From Methylomonas sp. (GTDB lineage: Bacteria; Pseudomonadota; Gammaproteobacteria; Methylococcales; Methylomonadaceae), in NCBI GenBank assembly GCA_002928965.1, contig PERU01000015.1, forward strand, positions 1 through 64,000: DNA of 64,000 bases, in the 5' to 3' direction. The notes beneath the pieces were generated by a model. The model was not told where the DNA came from. It saw only the letters and a list, made by a program, of their open reading frames with translations, and made no database searches. Position 1 is the first letter of the stretch; every line of letters starts with the position of its first letter. Position numbers and translations under genes: made by a program. Below, piece after piece: positions 42,213-51,671 of this stretch.

Positions 42213-44348
42213 GTGAACATAAAGCGAAGGAACAGATTGAACCTGTATACCAAAACACTCCCGCCTAACCTGACCCGTCTATTGCAGGATAGAGAGCGCA
42301 TGCTCAGAACCTTGATCAGTAATCTGAAAGGAATGGTTTACTGTTGCCTGTTGGATGCTGACTGGACCATGATCTATGTCAGTGACGGCTGTTTGTCTTT
42401 AACCGGTTATAAACCGGAAGATTTACTGTTTAACCATGTCATTTCATATGAAAATCTGACCTTTGCAGAAGACCGGGAATGGGTTAGAAAGGTGATTGAG
42501 GATGCTGCGTATTCCAGTCGCCACTATGATCTGGAATACCAAATAACCCATGCAAACGGTGAGATTCGCTGGGTTCATGAGAGTGGTCTGCCCTTATTTA
42601 ATGAAGATCAGGAATTGGTCGCGCTAGAAGGGTTTATTCAGGATATTACCCAGCGTAAGCGGAGCGAGCAGTTGGCACGCGATGCAGAGGCACGTTATCG
42701 GTCTATATTTGAAAATGCAATCGAAGGTATTTATCAGACCTCGCCCGCCGGCCAATACCTGGATTTTAATCCGGCTTTAGCGAGGATTTACGGTTACGAA
42801 TCGATACAGGATTTATCCAATAGCGTTTCCGATATTCAGTGTCAGATTTACGTAGATCCTGGAAAACGTGCGGAATACATGGCGATTATGGAAAGCCGGG
42901 GTCAGGTGCAAAACTTTGAAGCACAGGTTTACAAAAAAAATGGCGATATTATCTGGATTACCGAAAACGCAAGAGAGGTGAGGGATTCCGACGGTCAATT
43001 GCTGTTTTACGAGGGCACGGTCGAGGATATTTCCGAACGAAAATATTATCAGGAACAAATCGAATATCAGGCGACCCATGACAGCCTGACCGGGTTGCTC
43101 AACCGCACTATGCTGGCTGATCGTTTGGAGCAATCCATGCATTTTGCTGACCGGCATCAGCACATCGTTGCCATTGCATTTCTCGATCTCGATCATTTCA
43201 AGCTTATCAATGACAGCATGGGTCATCAAATTGGTGACGGGATATTGATGATCATCGCAGAGCGGCTTTCCGAATGTGTTCGGGATTCCGACAGCATAGT
43301 CAGGTTGGGCGGGGATGAGTTTGTGCTATTGCTGACATGCTTAGCAAAAATTGAAGATATTACTCATACCATGCGCAGAATATTGGCTGCAGTATCTTTG
43401 CCTTGCATGGTCGATGATCTCGAGTTTTTGGTTTCCTGCAGTATAGGCATCAGTGTTTACCCGGATGATGGTCGCGACGTGAATACTCTGTTAAAACATG
43501 CCGATTCGGCCATGTATAAGGCAAAGCAGTCCGGGCGCAATAACTTTCAGTTGTACACACAGGAACTGAATCAGGCCTTGACCGAAAGGATAGAAATTGA
43601 ATATCGGCTACGCAACGCTATTGACAATGAAGAATTCTTACTGCACTTTCAACCCAAAATTTCACTGGTTACAGGAAAAATATGTGGGGCCGAGGCACTG
43701 ATTCGCTGGCAACCCAGCGAAGGTCCATTGATTTCGCCGCTGAGTTTTATCCCCGTTGCAGAGGAGACAGGCCAAATCGAATTCATTGGTCGCTGGGTTT
43801 TGATTAATGCCTGCCGTGCCGCCAGTCAAATCAAGGCTTTGTTGGGGCGACCGCTATCGGTTGCCGTTAATGTTTCGCCTCGGCAATTTCGGCACTGCGA
43901 TTTGGTTAGTACTGTCGAACGGATCATTCTGGATACGCAGGTTGATCCTGCTTATTTGGAATTGGAAATCACCGAATCCAGTTTGGTGCATGACACGCCG
44001 GCCTTTATCAAAACTCTGCACGATTTAAAAGCATTGGGCGTCACTCTGGCGATCGATGACTTTGGAACCGGGTATTCCAGTATGGCTTACCTTAAAGATT
44101 TTCCAGTGGATCGGTTAAAAATAGATATGGCATTTGTCAGTAATCTGGAAAACGAGCCGGCCAATGTGGCTATCCTCAAAGCCATTATCGCTTTGGGCCA
44201 CAGCCTGGATCTTAAAGTGGTCGCTGAAGGTGTCGAGACAGCTTACCAACAGGCATTTTTGCATGGGATTGGCTGCGACGAGATGCAAGGTTATTATTTT
44301 AGCAAGCCATTGCCTCTAGCTGAGTTTTTAAAGCTCTTGCAAAATTAG
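42213..44348 (+). CDS. PAS-PAS-GGDEF-EAL cyclic-di-GMP enzyme
   Basis: The 711-residue reading begins at GTG 42213; an ATG at 42300 with a better ribosome site would remove 29 residues ahead of the first PAS domain. Two PAS domains (about 35-150 and 160-275, each with a PAC-like YEGTVEDISERK or LEGFIQDITQRK end) precede a GGDEF domain with the intact active site RLGGDEFVLL and an inhibitory RDSD five residues upstream. The EAL domain also keeps its motif (GAEALIRW) and later catalytic segments (AIDDFGTGYSSMAYLKDFPV). Both synthesis and hydrolysis of c-di-GMP are possible. It is cytoplasmic with no membrane helix and stands alone. Confidence 0.92.
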   Translation: MNIKRRNRLNLYTKTLPPNLTRLLQDRERMLRTLISNLKGMVYCCLLDADWTMIYVSDGCLSLTGYKPEDLLFNHVISYENLTFAEDREWVRKVIEDAAYSSRHYDLEYQITHANGEIRWVHESGLPLFNEDQELVALEGFIQDITQRKRSEQLARDAEARYRSIFENAIEGIYQTSPAGQYLDFNPALARIYGYESIQDLSNSVSDIQCQIYVDPGKRAEYMAIMESRGQVQNFEAQVYKKNGDIIWITENAREVRDSDGQLLFYEGTVEDISERKYYQEQIEYQATHDSLTGLLNRTMLADRLEQSMHFADRHQHIVAIAFLDLDHFKLINDSMGHQIGDGILMIIAERLSECVRDSDSIVRLGGDEFVLLLTCLAKIEDITHTMRRILAAVSLPCMVDDLEFLVSCSIGISVYPDDGRDVNTLLKHADSAMYKAKQSGRNNFQLYTQELNQALTERIEIEYRLRNAIDNEEFLLHFQPKISLVTGKICGAEALIRWQPSEGPLISPLSFIPVAEETGQIEFIGRWVLINACRAASQIKALLGRPLSVAVNVSPRQFRHCDLVSTVERIILDTQVDPAYLELEITESSLVHDTPAFIKTLHDLKALGVTLAIDDFGTGYSSMAYLKDFPVDRLKIDMAFVSNLENEPANVAILKAIIALGHSLDLKVVAEGVETAYQQAFLHGIGCDEMQGYYFSKPLPLAEFLKLLQN

Positions 44349-44387
44349 TGTTTCAGGGGTGGCAGGTAATTACGCTGAAAGTCATAG

Positions 44388-44429
44388 TGGGAGCGACGCA
44401 TTCGTCGCGACAAGGGCGTCGCTCCCACA
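44388..44429. repeat. REP-like palindrome (GTGGGAGCGACG family)
   Basis: GTGGGAGCGACG (44388-44399) and CGTCGCTCCCAC (44418-44429) form a perfect 12-pair stem with an inner CGACGCATTCGTCG overlap. It is a GC-rich intergenic palindrome 40 bases after the GGDEF-EAL stop, typical of REP families. Confidence 0.7.
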
Positions 44430-44588
44430 GAAAATTTTCATTTGCCGGGGTGATGCCGAGCTTTCATGAACGTTAGGATTTACTTTTGACTGCTTTAAGC
44501 CAAATCGGAATTCAATCGATAGGCTGCAAATCAATGGTTTGCCTGTCCTGACTACAGGACTGGGCAAGCCACTTGCGCCCAATGGAGT

Positions 44589-44722
44589 CTGTCGTAAAAG
44601 TCGAAACAGTTCCTTCTCCCACCGGGAGAAGGTTAGGATGAGGGCATATAAATCAGCTGTTTACATTATATCTTCCCCTCACCCCAGCCCTCTCCCGCGA
44701 GGAGAGGGGACTTTTACGACAG
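44589..44722. repeat. Composite inverted-repeat element (134 bases)
   Basis: CTGTCGTAAAAGTC (44589-44602) and its exact complement (44709-44722) bound the element. Inside are two facing palindromic modules of the common intergenic type: TTCTCCCACCGGGAGAA with GGATGAGGG, and CCCTCACC with CCCTCTCCCGCGAGGAGAGGG. A third, degenerate copy of the end sequence (CTTTTACGATAGCCTCCAATG) lies at about 44769-44789. No gene is seen from 44349 to 44849; this element and the REP palindrome are its main content. Confidence 0.65.
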
Positions 44723-44849
44723 CCTCTAATGAAGGATGTCATAAAAGTTAAATTCAGCCCAACTTACCTTTTACGATAGCCTCCAATGGAATAGGTCGCG
44801 ATGACTCTGCTTGGCTGAGCCTGAGGTAAGGCTTGCTTTTGAAGCCCAA

Positions 44850-47018
44850 TCAAACCCGATCCAGCTTGGCATAAGCCAACATCAGCCATTTGATGCCGGC
44901 ATTCCGGAAATTCACCTGCACCCGTTCTTGATCACCGTCGCCTTCGGTTTGCAACACTACGCCTTCGCCGAATTTTTCATGTCTGACCGATTGCCCCAGT
45001 CGGTATTTACCGGTTTTGGTATTCAGGCTGCCCAATTCGCTGCCGCTGTCGGCAACAGCTCGACTGATGTTGGCGCGCATGCGGATTTCCTGTAACGATT
45101 CGGGCGGAATTTCCCGTAAAAACCGGGAAGGCCGTGGGTAGCTGTCTTTGCCGTAAAGCCGACGGGATTCGGCATGAGTCAAATACAATTGCTCCATGGC
45201 GCGGGTGATGCCGACATAGCACAGGCGTCTTTCTTCCTGCAGGCGACCGGCGTCGTCAGTGGATTGTTGGGAGGGGAATAAGCCTTCTTCCAAGCCCACT
45301 AAAAATACCAGTTTAAACTCCAGGCCTTTGGCCGAATGCAGCGTCATCAGTTGCACGCAGTCTTCATCAACTTCGGCTTGCATATCGCCGGCTTCCAGGG
45401 CGGCATGGGTTAAAAACATGTCCAGTTCGCTGAGGTTTTCATCATTCTGGCTGTCGTAGTCAAACAGCCGGGCGGCGTTGACCAGCTCTTCCAGGTTTTC
45501 CACCCGAGTTTCGCCTTTATCCTGTTTTTCTTTTTGATACAGTTCGATCAGCCCGCTTTTTTCGACCACTAATTTAACGGTGTCATACAAAGCCAAATCC
45601 TGGGTATCTGCACCCAGTTGCAAAATCAATTGTAAAAAGCCTTTCAACGCTGTGCTGGCGCGGGGCGGCAACCGGTTTTCGTTGAGCATGGTTTCAGAGG
45701 CTTGCCACAAAGACAGGCTTTGTTCACGGGCCAGCACCCGCATATCGTCCAGGGTTTTGGCGCCGATGCCACGGGTTGGGGTGTTTACGACCCGTTCAAA
45801 AGAGGCATCGTCATCGTGGTGACTGGCCAGTCGCAGGTAGGCGAGGGCGTTTTTGATTTCCATGCGTTCGAAAAAGCGCAAACCGCCGTACACCCGATAC
45901 GGAATACCGGTAGTCATCAAGCGTTCTTCAAATTGGCGGGATTGGGCATTGGAGCGGTATAAAATCGCCGCATCGCTACGCAAGCCGCCGTCTTTCACCC
46001 ATTGGCGGATTTTTTCCACCACAAAGTAGGCTTCGTCCTGCTCATTGAACGCCGTGTAAAGGGAAATATGCTGACCATCGCCGGCTTCTGTCCACAATTC
46101 CTTGCCCATGCGGCTGTCGTTGTTGGCGATCAATACATTGGCGGCTTTTAAAATGTGGCCGGTGGAGCGGTAGTTTTGCTCCAGGCGGATGACTTGATGA
46201 TCCGGATAATGTGTCTGGAAGGCGAAGATATTTTCGATTTTGGCGCCGCGCCAGCCGTAAATGGATTGATCGTCGTCGCCGACCACGAACAGATTGTTAT
46301 TTCCATCGGTCAACAGCCGCAGCCAGGCATATTGAATGGTATTGGTGTCCTGAAATTCGTCGACATGCACCTGTTGGAAGCGCTGTTTATAAAAGTTTAA
46401 CAAGTCGTCGTTATCGCGCAGCAACTCGTGGGCGCGCAGCAGCAGTTCGGCAAAATCCACCAAACCTGAACGGTCGCAGAGATCTTCATAGGCTTTGTAC
46501 AGCAGCTGCATCTGCCGTTGATAGAAATCACCACTATCCTGCATATGACGGGCGCGGATGCCTTCTTCCTTTTGGGCGTTGATGAACCATTGCACCTGTT
46601 TGGGCGGCCATTTGCTGTCATCGACATTCATGGCTTTCAGCAGGCGTTTGACGATGCGTAACTGATCGTCGCTGTCCATCACCTGAAAATTATCCGGCAG
46701 TTTGGCTTGTTTGGCATGTTGCCGTAATAAGCGATGGGCCAAGCCATGAAACGTGCCGATCCACATCGAGCGGGCGGAGATTTCCAACAATTCTTCCACC
46801 CGGCTGCGCATTTCGTTAGCAGCCTTGTTGGTGAATGTCACCGCCAGAATGTGCTGGGGGGAAATCTGATTAATTTTGATATGCCAGGCAATGCGATGCA
46901 CCAGCACACGGGTTTTGCCGCTACCGGCACCGGCCAGCACCAGCAGCGCTTGTTTGGGCGCTGAAACAGCTTGGCGTTGAGCGTCGTTTAACGGGGTAAT
47001 GATTGAGGAGACATCCAT
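44850..47018 (-). CDS. uvrD: DNA helicase II
   Basis: The 722-residue protein has all superfamily-1A helicase motifs: the Q motif LNDAQRQAV, Walker A AGAGSGKTRVLVHR, motif II VDEFQDTN, motif III GDDDQSIYGWRGA, motif IV QNYRSTGHI, motif V TLHSAKGLEF and motif VI YVGITRAMEQL. The C-terminal LGQSVRHEKFGEGVVLQTEG segment, a Tudor-like RNAP-binding domain, distinguishes UvrD/PcrA from Rep. It unwinds DNA in nucleotide-excision and mismatch repair. It stands alone, divergent from the DUF2892 gene. Confidence 0.95.
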   Translation of the reverse strand: MDVSSIITPLNDAQRQAVSAPKQALLVLAGAGSGKTRVLVHRIAWHIKINQISPQHILAVTFTNKAANEMRSRVEELLEISARSMWIGTFHGLAHRLLRQHAKQAKLPDNFQVMDSDDQLRIVKRLLKAMNVDDSKWPPKQVQWFINAQKEEGIRARHMQDSGDFYQRQMQLLYKAYEDLCDRSGLVDFAELLLRAHELLRDNDDLLNFYKQRFQQVHVDEFQDTNTIQYAWLRLLTDGNNNLFVVGDDDQSIYGWRGAKIENIFAFQTHYPDHQVIRLEQNYRSTGHILKAANVLIANNDSRMGKELWTEAGDGQHISLYTAFNEQDEAYFVVEKIRQWVKDGGLRSDAAILYRSNAQSRQFEERLMTTGIPYRVYGGLRFFERMEIKNALAYLRLASHHDDDASFERVVNTPTRGIGAKTLDDMRVLAREQSLSLWQASETMLNENRLPPRASTALKGFLQLILQLGADTQDLALYDTVKLVVEKSGLIELYQKEKQDKGETRVENLEELVNAARLFDYDSQNDENLSELDMFLTHAALEAGDMQAEVDEDCVQLMTLHSAKGLEFKLVFLVGLEEGLFPSQQSTDDAGRLQEERRLCYVGITRAMEQLYLTHAESRRLYGKDSYPRPSRFLREIPPESLQEIRMRANISRAVADSGSELGSLNTKTGKYRLGQSVRHEKFGEGVVLQTEGDGDQERVQVNFRNAGIKWLMLAYAKLDRV

Positions 47019-47122
47019 TTTTTGTTTGCAGATTTTAGTGAGCTGTGTATATTTGCCGACTGGTTTGAAGGGAAAGACTTAACGTTGGGATAATAAAAAT
47101 ATTAAATAGAGAGGGTCGGAAA

Positions 47123-47392
47123 ATGAATTTTGATTATAAACGCATGACCAAATTTGAGCATAACATCGGCGCTAAAGATAAGAAGATCCGGCTGATATCC
47201 GGCGTGATCTTGCTGGCGGTATCTTTGTTCACAGCCAAGATTTTATTGCTTTTAGTAGGCATGATACTGGTTGCCACCAGTTATTTCGGCTGGTGTCCGG
47301 CTTATTCCGGCTTGGGCAAAACTACGTTGTGTGCTGATGGTGTTATCGAGGATACCCCTGCAGACACGGGTTCAGACTCAGAAACGCATTAA
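47123..47392 (+). CDS. DUF2892 inner-membrane protein
   Basis: The 89-residue protein shows the DUF2892 pattern: NIGAKDKKIRLISGVILLAVS, a second membrane helix (ILLLLVGMILVATSYF), then GWCPAYSGLG with a conserved Cys and a second Cys in TTLCADG. The family includes the C-terminal part of YgaP-like rhodanese proteins; a link to sulfur or thiol chemistry is known for those but not shown here. It follows GAGGG and ends 8 bases before a two-way terminator. Confidence 0.85.
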   Translation: MNFDYKRMTKFEHNIGAKDKKIRLISGVILLAVSLFTAKILLLLVGMILVATSYFGWCPAYSGLGKTTLCADGVIEDTPADTGSDSETH

Positions 47393-47400
47393 AAAAAATG

Positions 47401-47437
47401 CTGATCTGAATCCATCCATAGGGCGGATTCAGATCAG
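47401..47437. terminator. Bidirectional terminator
   Basis: CTGATCTGAATCC (47401-47413) and GGATTCAGATCAG (47425-47437) form a perfect 13-pair stem between two convergent genes. A run of T follows on the minus strand within two bases; the plus side ends GTGTTATT. Confidence 0.85.
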
Positions 47438-47440
47438 GTG

Positions 47441-47884
47441 TTATTCATCTTTTCTGTATTCGCCTTCGATAACATCCTGATCCTGGCGTTGAGGTTGATG
47501 GAAAGCGCCGCCGGATGCTCCCGCCAACAAGTGATTTTCTAAAATGTATTGGGCTATTTTTCGACGTAAACTCGGAATCAGACAGGCGAAGCCCAGCATG
47601 TCGGTAAAAAAACCGGGGGTCAGTAGCAATGCGCCGCCAACCAGGATAATTGGCCCCTCGATCATTTCATAGGCAGGAATGCTGCCTTGGGCCAGATTGC
47701 TCTGAAAACGCTGCCAAGTGGCAAACCCCTGTTGCCTTAGCAACCATGCACCCAAAACTGCGGTAAACACCACCAGAATGACGGTCGGAAACACGCCAAT
47801 CAAACCACCCATCTGCAGTAGGACGTAAATCTCCAGAAAAGGTATGGCAAGAACGCAGAGAAACAAGATTTGCATGGGTTTCAT
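47441..47884 (-). CDS. fxsA: FxsA-family membrane protein
   Basis: The 147-residue protein opens LFLCVLAIPFLEIYVLLQMG and continues with GALLLTPGFFTDMLGFACLI, the two signature segments of FxsA, and has three to four membrane helices. In E. coli overproduction of FxsA relieves exclusion of phage T7 by F plasmids; its normal role is unknown. In many gammaproteobacteria it lies beside cutA, dsbD and groESL; here cutA and dsbD are neighbours but groESL is absent. Confidence 0.9.
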   Translation of the reverse strand: MKPMQILFLCVLAIPFLEIYVLLQMGGLIGVFPTVILVVFTAVLGAWLLRQQGFATWQRFQSNLAQGSIPAYEMIEGPIILVGGALLLTPGFFTDMLGFACLIPSLRRKIAQYILENHLLAGASGGAFHQPQRQDQDVIEGEYRKDE

Positions 47885-47973
47885 ATGACGGTTTTAAATA
47901 GCAGATTTCAATGTGCGCAGTTTAACCGATTTGCTTAAACGGATTGCGGCTTTAGATTTTTTTCAAGTACCTG

Positions 47974-48030
47974 GGAGTCTGTCCGAGAATAGGAATCGTC
48001 GCGAGGGAAAGCTATTTTGAGTCAGATTTA
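47974..48030. mobile_element. Partial copy of the 57-kb MITE-like element
   Basis: These 57 bases (from GGAGTCTGTCCGAGAATAGG) match the inverted right end of the element at 57065-57228 at about 53 positions. Only one end is present. It lies 32 bases before cutA, so it may have replaced part of the promoter. Confidence 0.7.
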
Positions 48031-48062
48031 GAATATTGCCGGATTTACAGGATAATAGCGTA

Positions 48063-48380
48063 ATGCCCCATTTAATATATTGTACCTGTCCGGATATGCT
48101 GGTAGCCCAGCGTATTGCCCGGTATTTGATTGCTGAAAAGTTGGCCGCCTGTGTGAATATCTTGCCGGGCGTGCAGTCTGTGTACGAATGGCAAGGCCTG
48201 ATTGAAACCGCGCAGGAACATTTGCTGTTGATTAAAAGTCCACAACGAAATTATCCTGAAATCGAGGCTGCGATTAAATCGCTGCATCCTTATCAACTAC
48301 CTGAAATTATTGCCGTAGCCATTGAGCGCGGTTCTGACGAGTACTTAACATGGATCGACACATCGCCGTCTACCCCTTGA
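48063..48380 (+). CDS. cutA: CutA1 divalent-cation tolerance protein
   Basis: The ATG at 48063 gives 105 residues, the usual CutA1 length, with the conserved LIYCTCPDMLVAQRIARYLI, KLAACVNILPGVQSVYEWQG and YQLPEIIAVAIERGS. It is a trimeric PII-like protein implicated in copper tolerance in E. coli, though its true role is unsettled. A TTG nine codons upstream is less likely. The end overlaps the dsbD start by 31 bases, implying coupled translation, as in other gammaproteobacteria. Confidence 0.93.
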   Translation: MPHLIYCTCPDMLVAQRIARYLIAEKLAACVNILPGVQSVYEWQGLIETAQEHLLLIKSPQRNYPEIEAAIKSLHPYQLPEIIAVAIERGSDEYLTWIDTSPSTP

Positions 48381-50587
48381 TTTTTTTATGTGTGCTGAGT
48401 CTGTTTGGTCAGTCGGCAGTCGCTTTATCCGATGCGGAAATCTTGCCTGCAGAACACGTGTTTCGGCTGAGTGCTACCGGGCAATCGCCGCAACAGGTTC
48501 GCCTGGAATGGCAAATCGAGCCGGGTTATCACCTATATAGCGACAAAACTAAAGTCGAATCACAAACGCCCGACATTCGGCTCGGTGACATCCGGTTACC
48601 GGAGGGCGCGGTGGAGCATGATGAAATTTTTGGTGAGACCCGTGTTTACCGCAAGCAACTGAAGATCGATGTACCATTGATCAATCCGCAGCATCAAGCG
48701 CAGGTCAAACTGCTGGTTAAGTATCAAGGGTGTGCTGACAAGGGCGTTTGTTATCCGCCACAAAAAATATTGCTGGATGTAAGTCTGCCTGTGGCATCTT
48801 CAGCTGATAGTTCGAGTGCAGCCAATCAATTTTTAGGGGGATTGAAAAAGCTGACCCCCCAACTGTTTCAAGATGAGTTGTTGCCACCCGATCAGGCTTT
48901 TCGGTTTTTTGCCTCGGTCAAGGATGAACATACCTTGAATGTCAGTTGGATGATTGCCGATGGCTATTATCTATACAAGAACAAACTGGCATTGAATCTT
49001 GCCGAGTCCGGTCATACCCAGTTGGCCAGTTTGCCGTTGCCGGTTGGCGAGGCTCATCTTGATGAAGAGTTTGGGCAGGTGGAAATCTATAGACACGAAT
49101 TGAGTCTGGATGTGCCGCTACAGCGCCAATCAACGGAAGCGGAAACGCTGGCGCTAACCGCAAAATTTCAAGGCTGCGCCGACCGCGGTGTCTGTTATCC
49201 ACCCATGACGACCAAACTGAGCCTGGATCTGCCTGCGGCCAAGTCGCTACAACCTCTAGCTTTAGTCACCGAAGCCAAACCGTCGGCAGCATTGTCCGAG
49301 CATGATCAAATTGTTGATGCTTTGAAACAGGATAGTTTGGCGTTAACGTTATTAAGTTTTTTCGGTTTTGGGTTGCTGCTGGCGCATACGCCGTGCGTGT
49401 TTCCGATGATACCGATTTTGTCCGGGATTATTGTCGGGCACGGCCACCACATCAGTACTCGCAAGGCGTTTTTGCTATCTGCCAGTTTCGTGTTTGCTTC
49501 GGCTTTGATGTATACCGTGTTTGGCATACTGGCAGCCTTGTTTGGCAGTAATTTGCAGGCGACTTTTCAAGAACCGTGGGTGATCGCCAGTTTTGCTGGT
49601 TTGTTTGTATTGCTGTCGTTGTCTATGTTTGGCTTTTACGATTTGCAATTGCCGTCTGCTTTGCAATCCAGGCTTCATCATTCCAGTGACCAGCATCGGG
49701 ATGGCTCCTATTGGGGAGCGGGCATTATGGGTGCGTTGTCGTCATTGATAGTCGGGCCTTGCGTGGCTGCGCCGTTGGCTGCAGCGCTGATTTACATCGG
49801 CCAGACCGGTGATGTGGTGTTGGGCGGTGCCGCGCTGTTTGTGATGGGGTTGGGTATGGGTGTGCCGTTGTTGGTGGTGGGTGCCTCTGCCGGTAAATTG
49901 CTGCCCAAAGCAGGTGGCTGGATGTCTGCTACCAAAGCGGTTTTTGGTGTGATTATGCTGGCGGTGGCTGCGTGGATGCTCTCGCGAATTTTACCGCCGG
50001 CGGTGACCATGATTTTAACGGCCATGTTGTTGATCATTCCGGCGATCTACATGAATGCTATCGAGCCGCTGCCGCAACCGGCATCGGGCTGGCAAAAGTT
50101 ATGGAAAGGCTTGGGTTTGATGATGCTGGTATTCGGCGTGATGCAATTGATTGGTTTGAGCGCTGGCAATACCAACCCCTTACAGCCTTTGGTTGGTTTG
50201 GGTGGTGGTGATGTGCAGGCCAAAACCGGTATCGAGTTTGAACGTATCCATTCAGTCGCTGAGCTTGAGCAAAAGCTGCAACAGGCCAAAGCCAATCAGC
50301 AATGGGTGATGCTGGATTTCTATGCCGACTGGTGTGTGTCCTGCAAAGAAATGGAAATGTATACGTTTACCGACCCGCAGGTTAAGCAGCAGTTGAAAAA
50401 TTTTGTGTTGATACAGGCGGATGTAACCGAAAACAACGCAGACGCTACCGCTTTGTTGAAACATTTCAATCTGGTGGGGCCACCGGGTATTGTTTTTTAT
50501 GCGCCGGATGGGCAGGAACGCAGCGGCAACCGGATCATAGGTTATCAGGATGCAACCACTTTTCTTAACTCGTTAAGGCAGTTATGA
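48350..50587 (+). CDS. dsbD: Thiol:disulfide interchange protein DsbD with a duplicated N-terminal domain
   Basis: At 745 residues it is some 150-170 longer than usual DsbD. The signal peptide is followed by two copies of the periplasmic alpha domain (about 25-155 and 165-300), each with its own paired Cys (QGCADKGVCYPPQ and QGCADRGVCYPPM). The eight-helix transmembrane core follows with both Cys (AHTPCVFPMIPILSG, LIVGPCVAAPLAAA), then a C-terminal thioredoxin domain (DFYADWCVSCKEMEM). It passes electrons from cytoplasmic thioredoxin to periplasmic DsbC, DsbG and CcmG-type proteins. The extra alpha domain could serve a second acceptor such as the TlpA-like protein encoded next. Confidence 0.93.
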   Translation: MDRHIAVYPLIFLCVLSLFGQSAVALSDAEILPAEHVFRLSATGQSPQQVRLEWQIEPGYHLYSDKTKVESQTPDIRLGDIRLPEGAVEHDEIFGETRVYRKQLKIDVPLINPQHQAQVKLLVKYQGCADKGVCYPPQKILLDVSLPVASSADSSSAANQFLGGLKKLTPQLFQDELLPPDQAFRFFASVKDEHTLNVSWMIADGYYLYKNKLALNLAESGHTQLASLPLPVGEAHLDEEFGQVEIYRHELSLDVPLQRQSTEAETLALTAKFQGCADRGVCYPPMTTKLSLDLPAAKSLQPLALVTEAKPSAALSEHDQIVDALKQDSLALTLLSFFGFGLLLAHTPCVFPMIPILSGIIVGHGHHISTRKAFLLSASFVFASALMYTVFGILAALFGSNLQATFQEPWVIASFAGLFVLLSLSMFGFYDLQLPSALQSRLHHSSDQHRDGSYWGAGIMGALSSLIVGPCVAAPLAAALIYIGQTGDVVLGGAALFVMGLGMGVPLLVVGASAGKLLPKAGGWMSATKAVFGVIMLAVAAWMLSRILPPAVTMILTAMLLIIPAIYMNAIEPLPQPASGWQKLWKGLGLMMLVFGVMQLIGLSAGNTNPLQPLVGLGGGDVQAKTGIEFERIHSVAELEQKLQQAKANQQWVMLDFYADWCVSCKEMEMYTFTDPQVKQQLKNFVLIQADVTENNADATALLKHFNLVGPPGIVFYAPDGQERSGNRIIGYQDATTFLNSLRQL

Positions 50588-51111
50588 AAATCAATCTGAT
50601 TGTGGCCCTGTTTGCCGTTATGGCATTGGCTGCAGGAGTTTTTTTACAGCAATCTCACCACGATAATGTCGCCACGGAGCATGTCAGGCTGCAATTGGAT
50701 TTCAGTTTTCCGGATAGTAACGGCCAACTGCAATCGGTATCCCAATGGCAAGGCAGGATTTTAGTGATCAATTTCTGGGGGACTTGGTGTCCGCCGTGTT
50801 TGAAAGAAATGCCTGAGTTCATTCAGTGGCAGCAGGCTTATCAAGCTGACAACGTGCAATTTGTCGGTATTGCCATTGATGATCAACAATCAGTCACAAA
50901 TTACCTGAAAACCCTTCCAATCAATTACCCCATATTGATAGCCGGTGATGAAGGTAGTCGGTTATCACAGCAATTAGGCAACATTATTAATGCCGTGCCA
51001 TTCACCGTTATCGTCAATCAGGCCGGGCAAATCGTACACAGGCAACCCGGAGAATTGAGCAAACAACAGTTTTTGGATGTGCTGCAGCCGCTGCTGGGTA
51101 AAAATCAGTAA
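50584..51111 (+). CDS. TlpA/ResA-family periplasmic thioredoxin
   Basis: The 175-residue protein has an N-terminal anchor or signal (LIVALFAVMALAAGVFL) and a thioredoxin fold of the TlpA/ResA type with WGTWCPPCLKEMPEFIQW and the cis-Pro segment NAVPFTVIVN. Its ATG overlaps the dsbD stop (ATGA), so it is almost certainly reduced by that DsbD. Likely roles are reduction of apocytochrome c or of copper-site cysteines; which one cannot be told. Confidence 0.88.
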   Translation: MKINLIVALFAVMALAAGVFLQQSHHDNVATEHVRLQLDFSFPDSNGQLQSVSQWQGRILVINFWGTWCPPCLKEMPEFIQWQQAYQADNVQFVGIAIDDQQSVTNYLKTLPINYPILIAGDEGSRLSQQLGNIINAVPFTVIVNQAGQIVHRQPGELSKQQFLDVLQPLLGKNQ

Positions 51112-51209
51112 GCGCTTAAAACGCTAAAAAATAATGGTTTATCTGGACAAAAACCTACAAATTAGGCAGAATTCCCTCCTTTTTAAAATTCCTGGCATAA
51201 AGCAACTGC

Positions 51210-51671
51210 ATGGCGACAATTACCGTCCTAAACGGCCCCAATTTGAATCTATTAGGTGTTCGGGAACCCGGTTTGTATGGCAATAAAACCTTGCTGGATA
51301 TTCAGAAAAGTTTGCAGGAACAGGCTGCTGAATTAGGTCATGGATTACACTTTTTTCAGAGTAATGCCGAGCACGTGATAATTGATCAAATCCATCAGGC
51401 TTATCAGCAGGGTGTGGATTTCATCATTATCAATCCAGCGGCATTTACTCATACCAGCGTGGCGATTCGGGATGCCTTGCTGGCCACCAAAATTGCATTC
51501 ATTGAAGTACATTTGTCCAATGTGCATGCCCGCGAAGCCTTCAGGCGGCATTCTTATTTTTCAGATATAGCTGTTGGTGTTATCTGTGGTTTGGGTGCGC
51601 GCGGTTACGAACTGGCCTTACAGGCCGCTCATCAGATCTTACAAGAGAGAACTCAGAACAATGGATATTAG
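51210..51671 (+). CDS. aroQ: 3-dehydroquinate dehydratase, type II
   Basis: The 153-residue enzyme begins with [17 protein letters not shown] and GLYGN (catalytic Tyr), and has [16 protein letters not shown] and [17 protein letters not shown] (catalytic His). It forms dodecamers and makes 3-dehydroshikimate in the shikimate route to aromatic amino acids. The last bases overlap the accB start, the arrangement seen in many gammaproteobacteria (aroQ-accB-accC). Confidence 0.96.
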   Translation: MATITVLNGPNLNLLGVREPGLYGNKTLLDIQKSLQEQAAELGHGLHFFQSNAEHVIIDQIHQAYQQGVDFIIINPAAFTHTSVAIRDALLATKIAFIEVHLSNVHAREAFRRHSYFSDIAVGVICGLGARGYELALQAAHQILQERTQNNGY

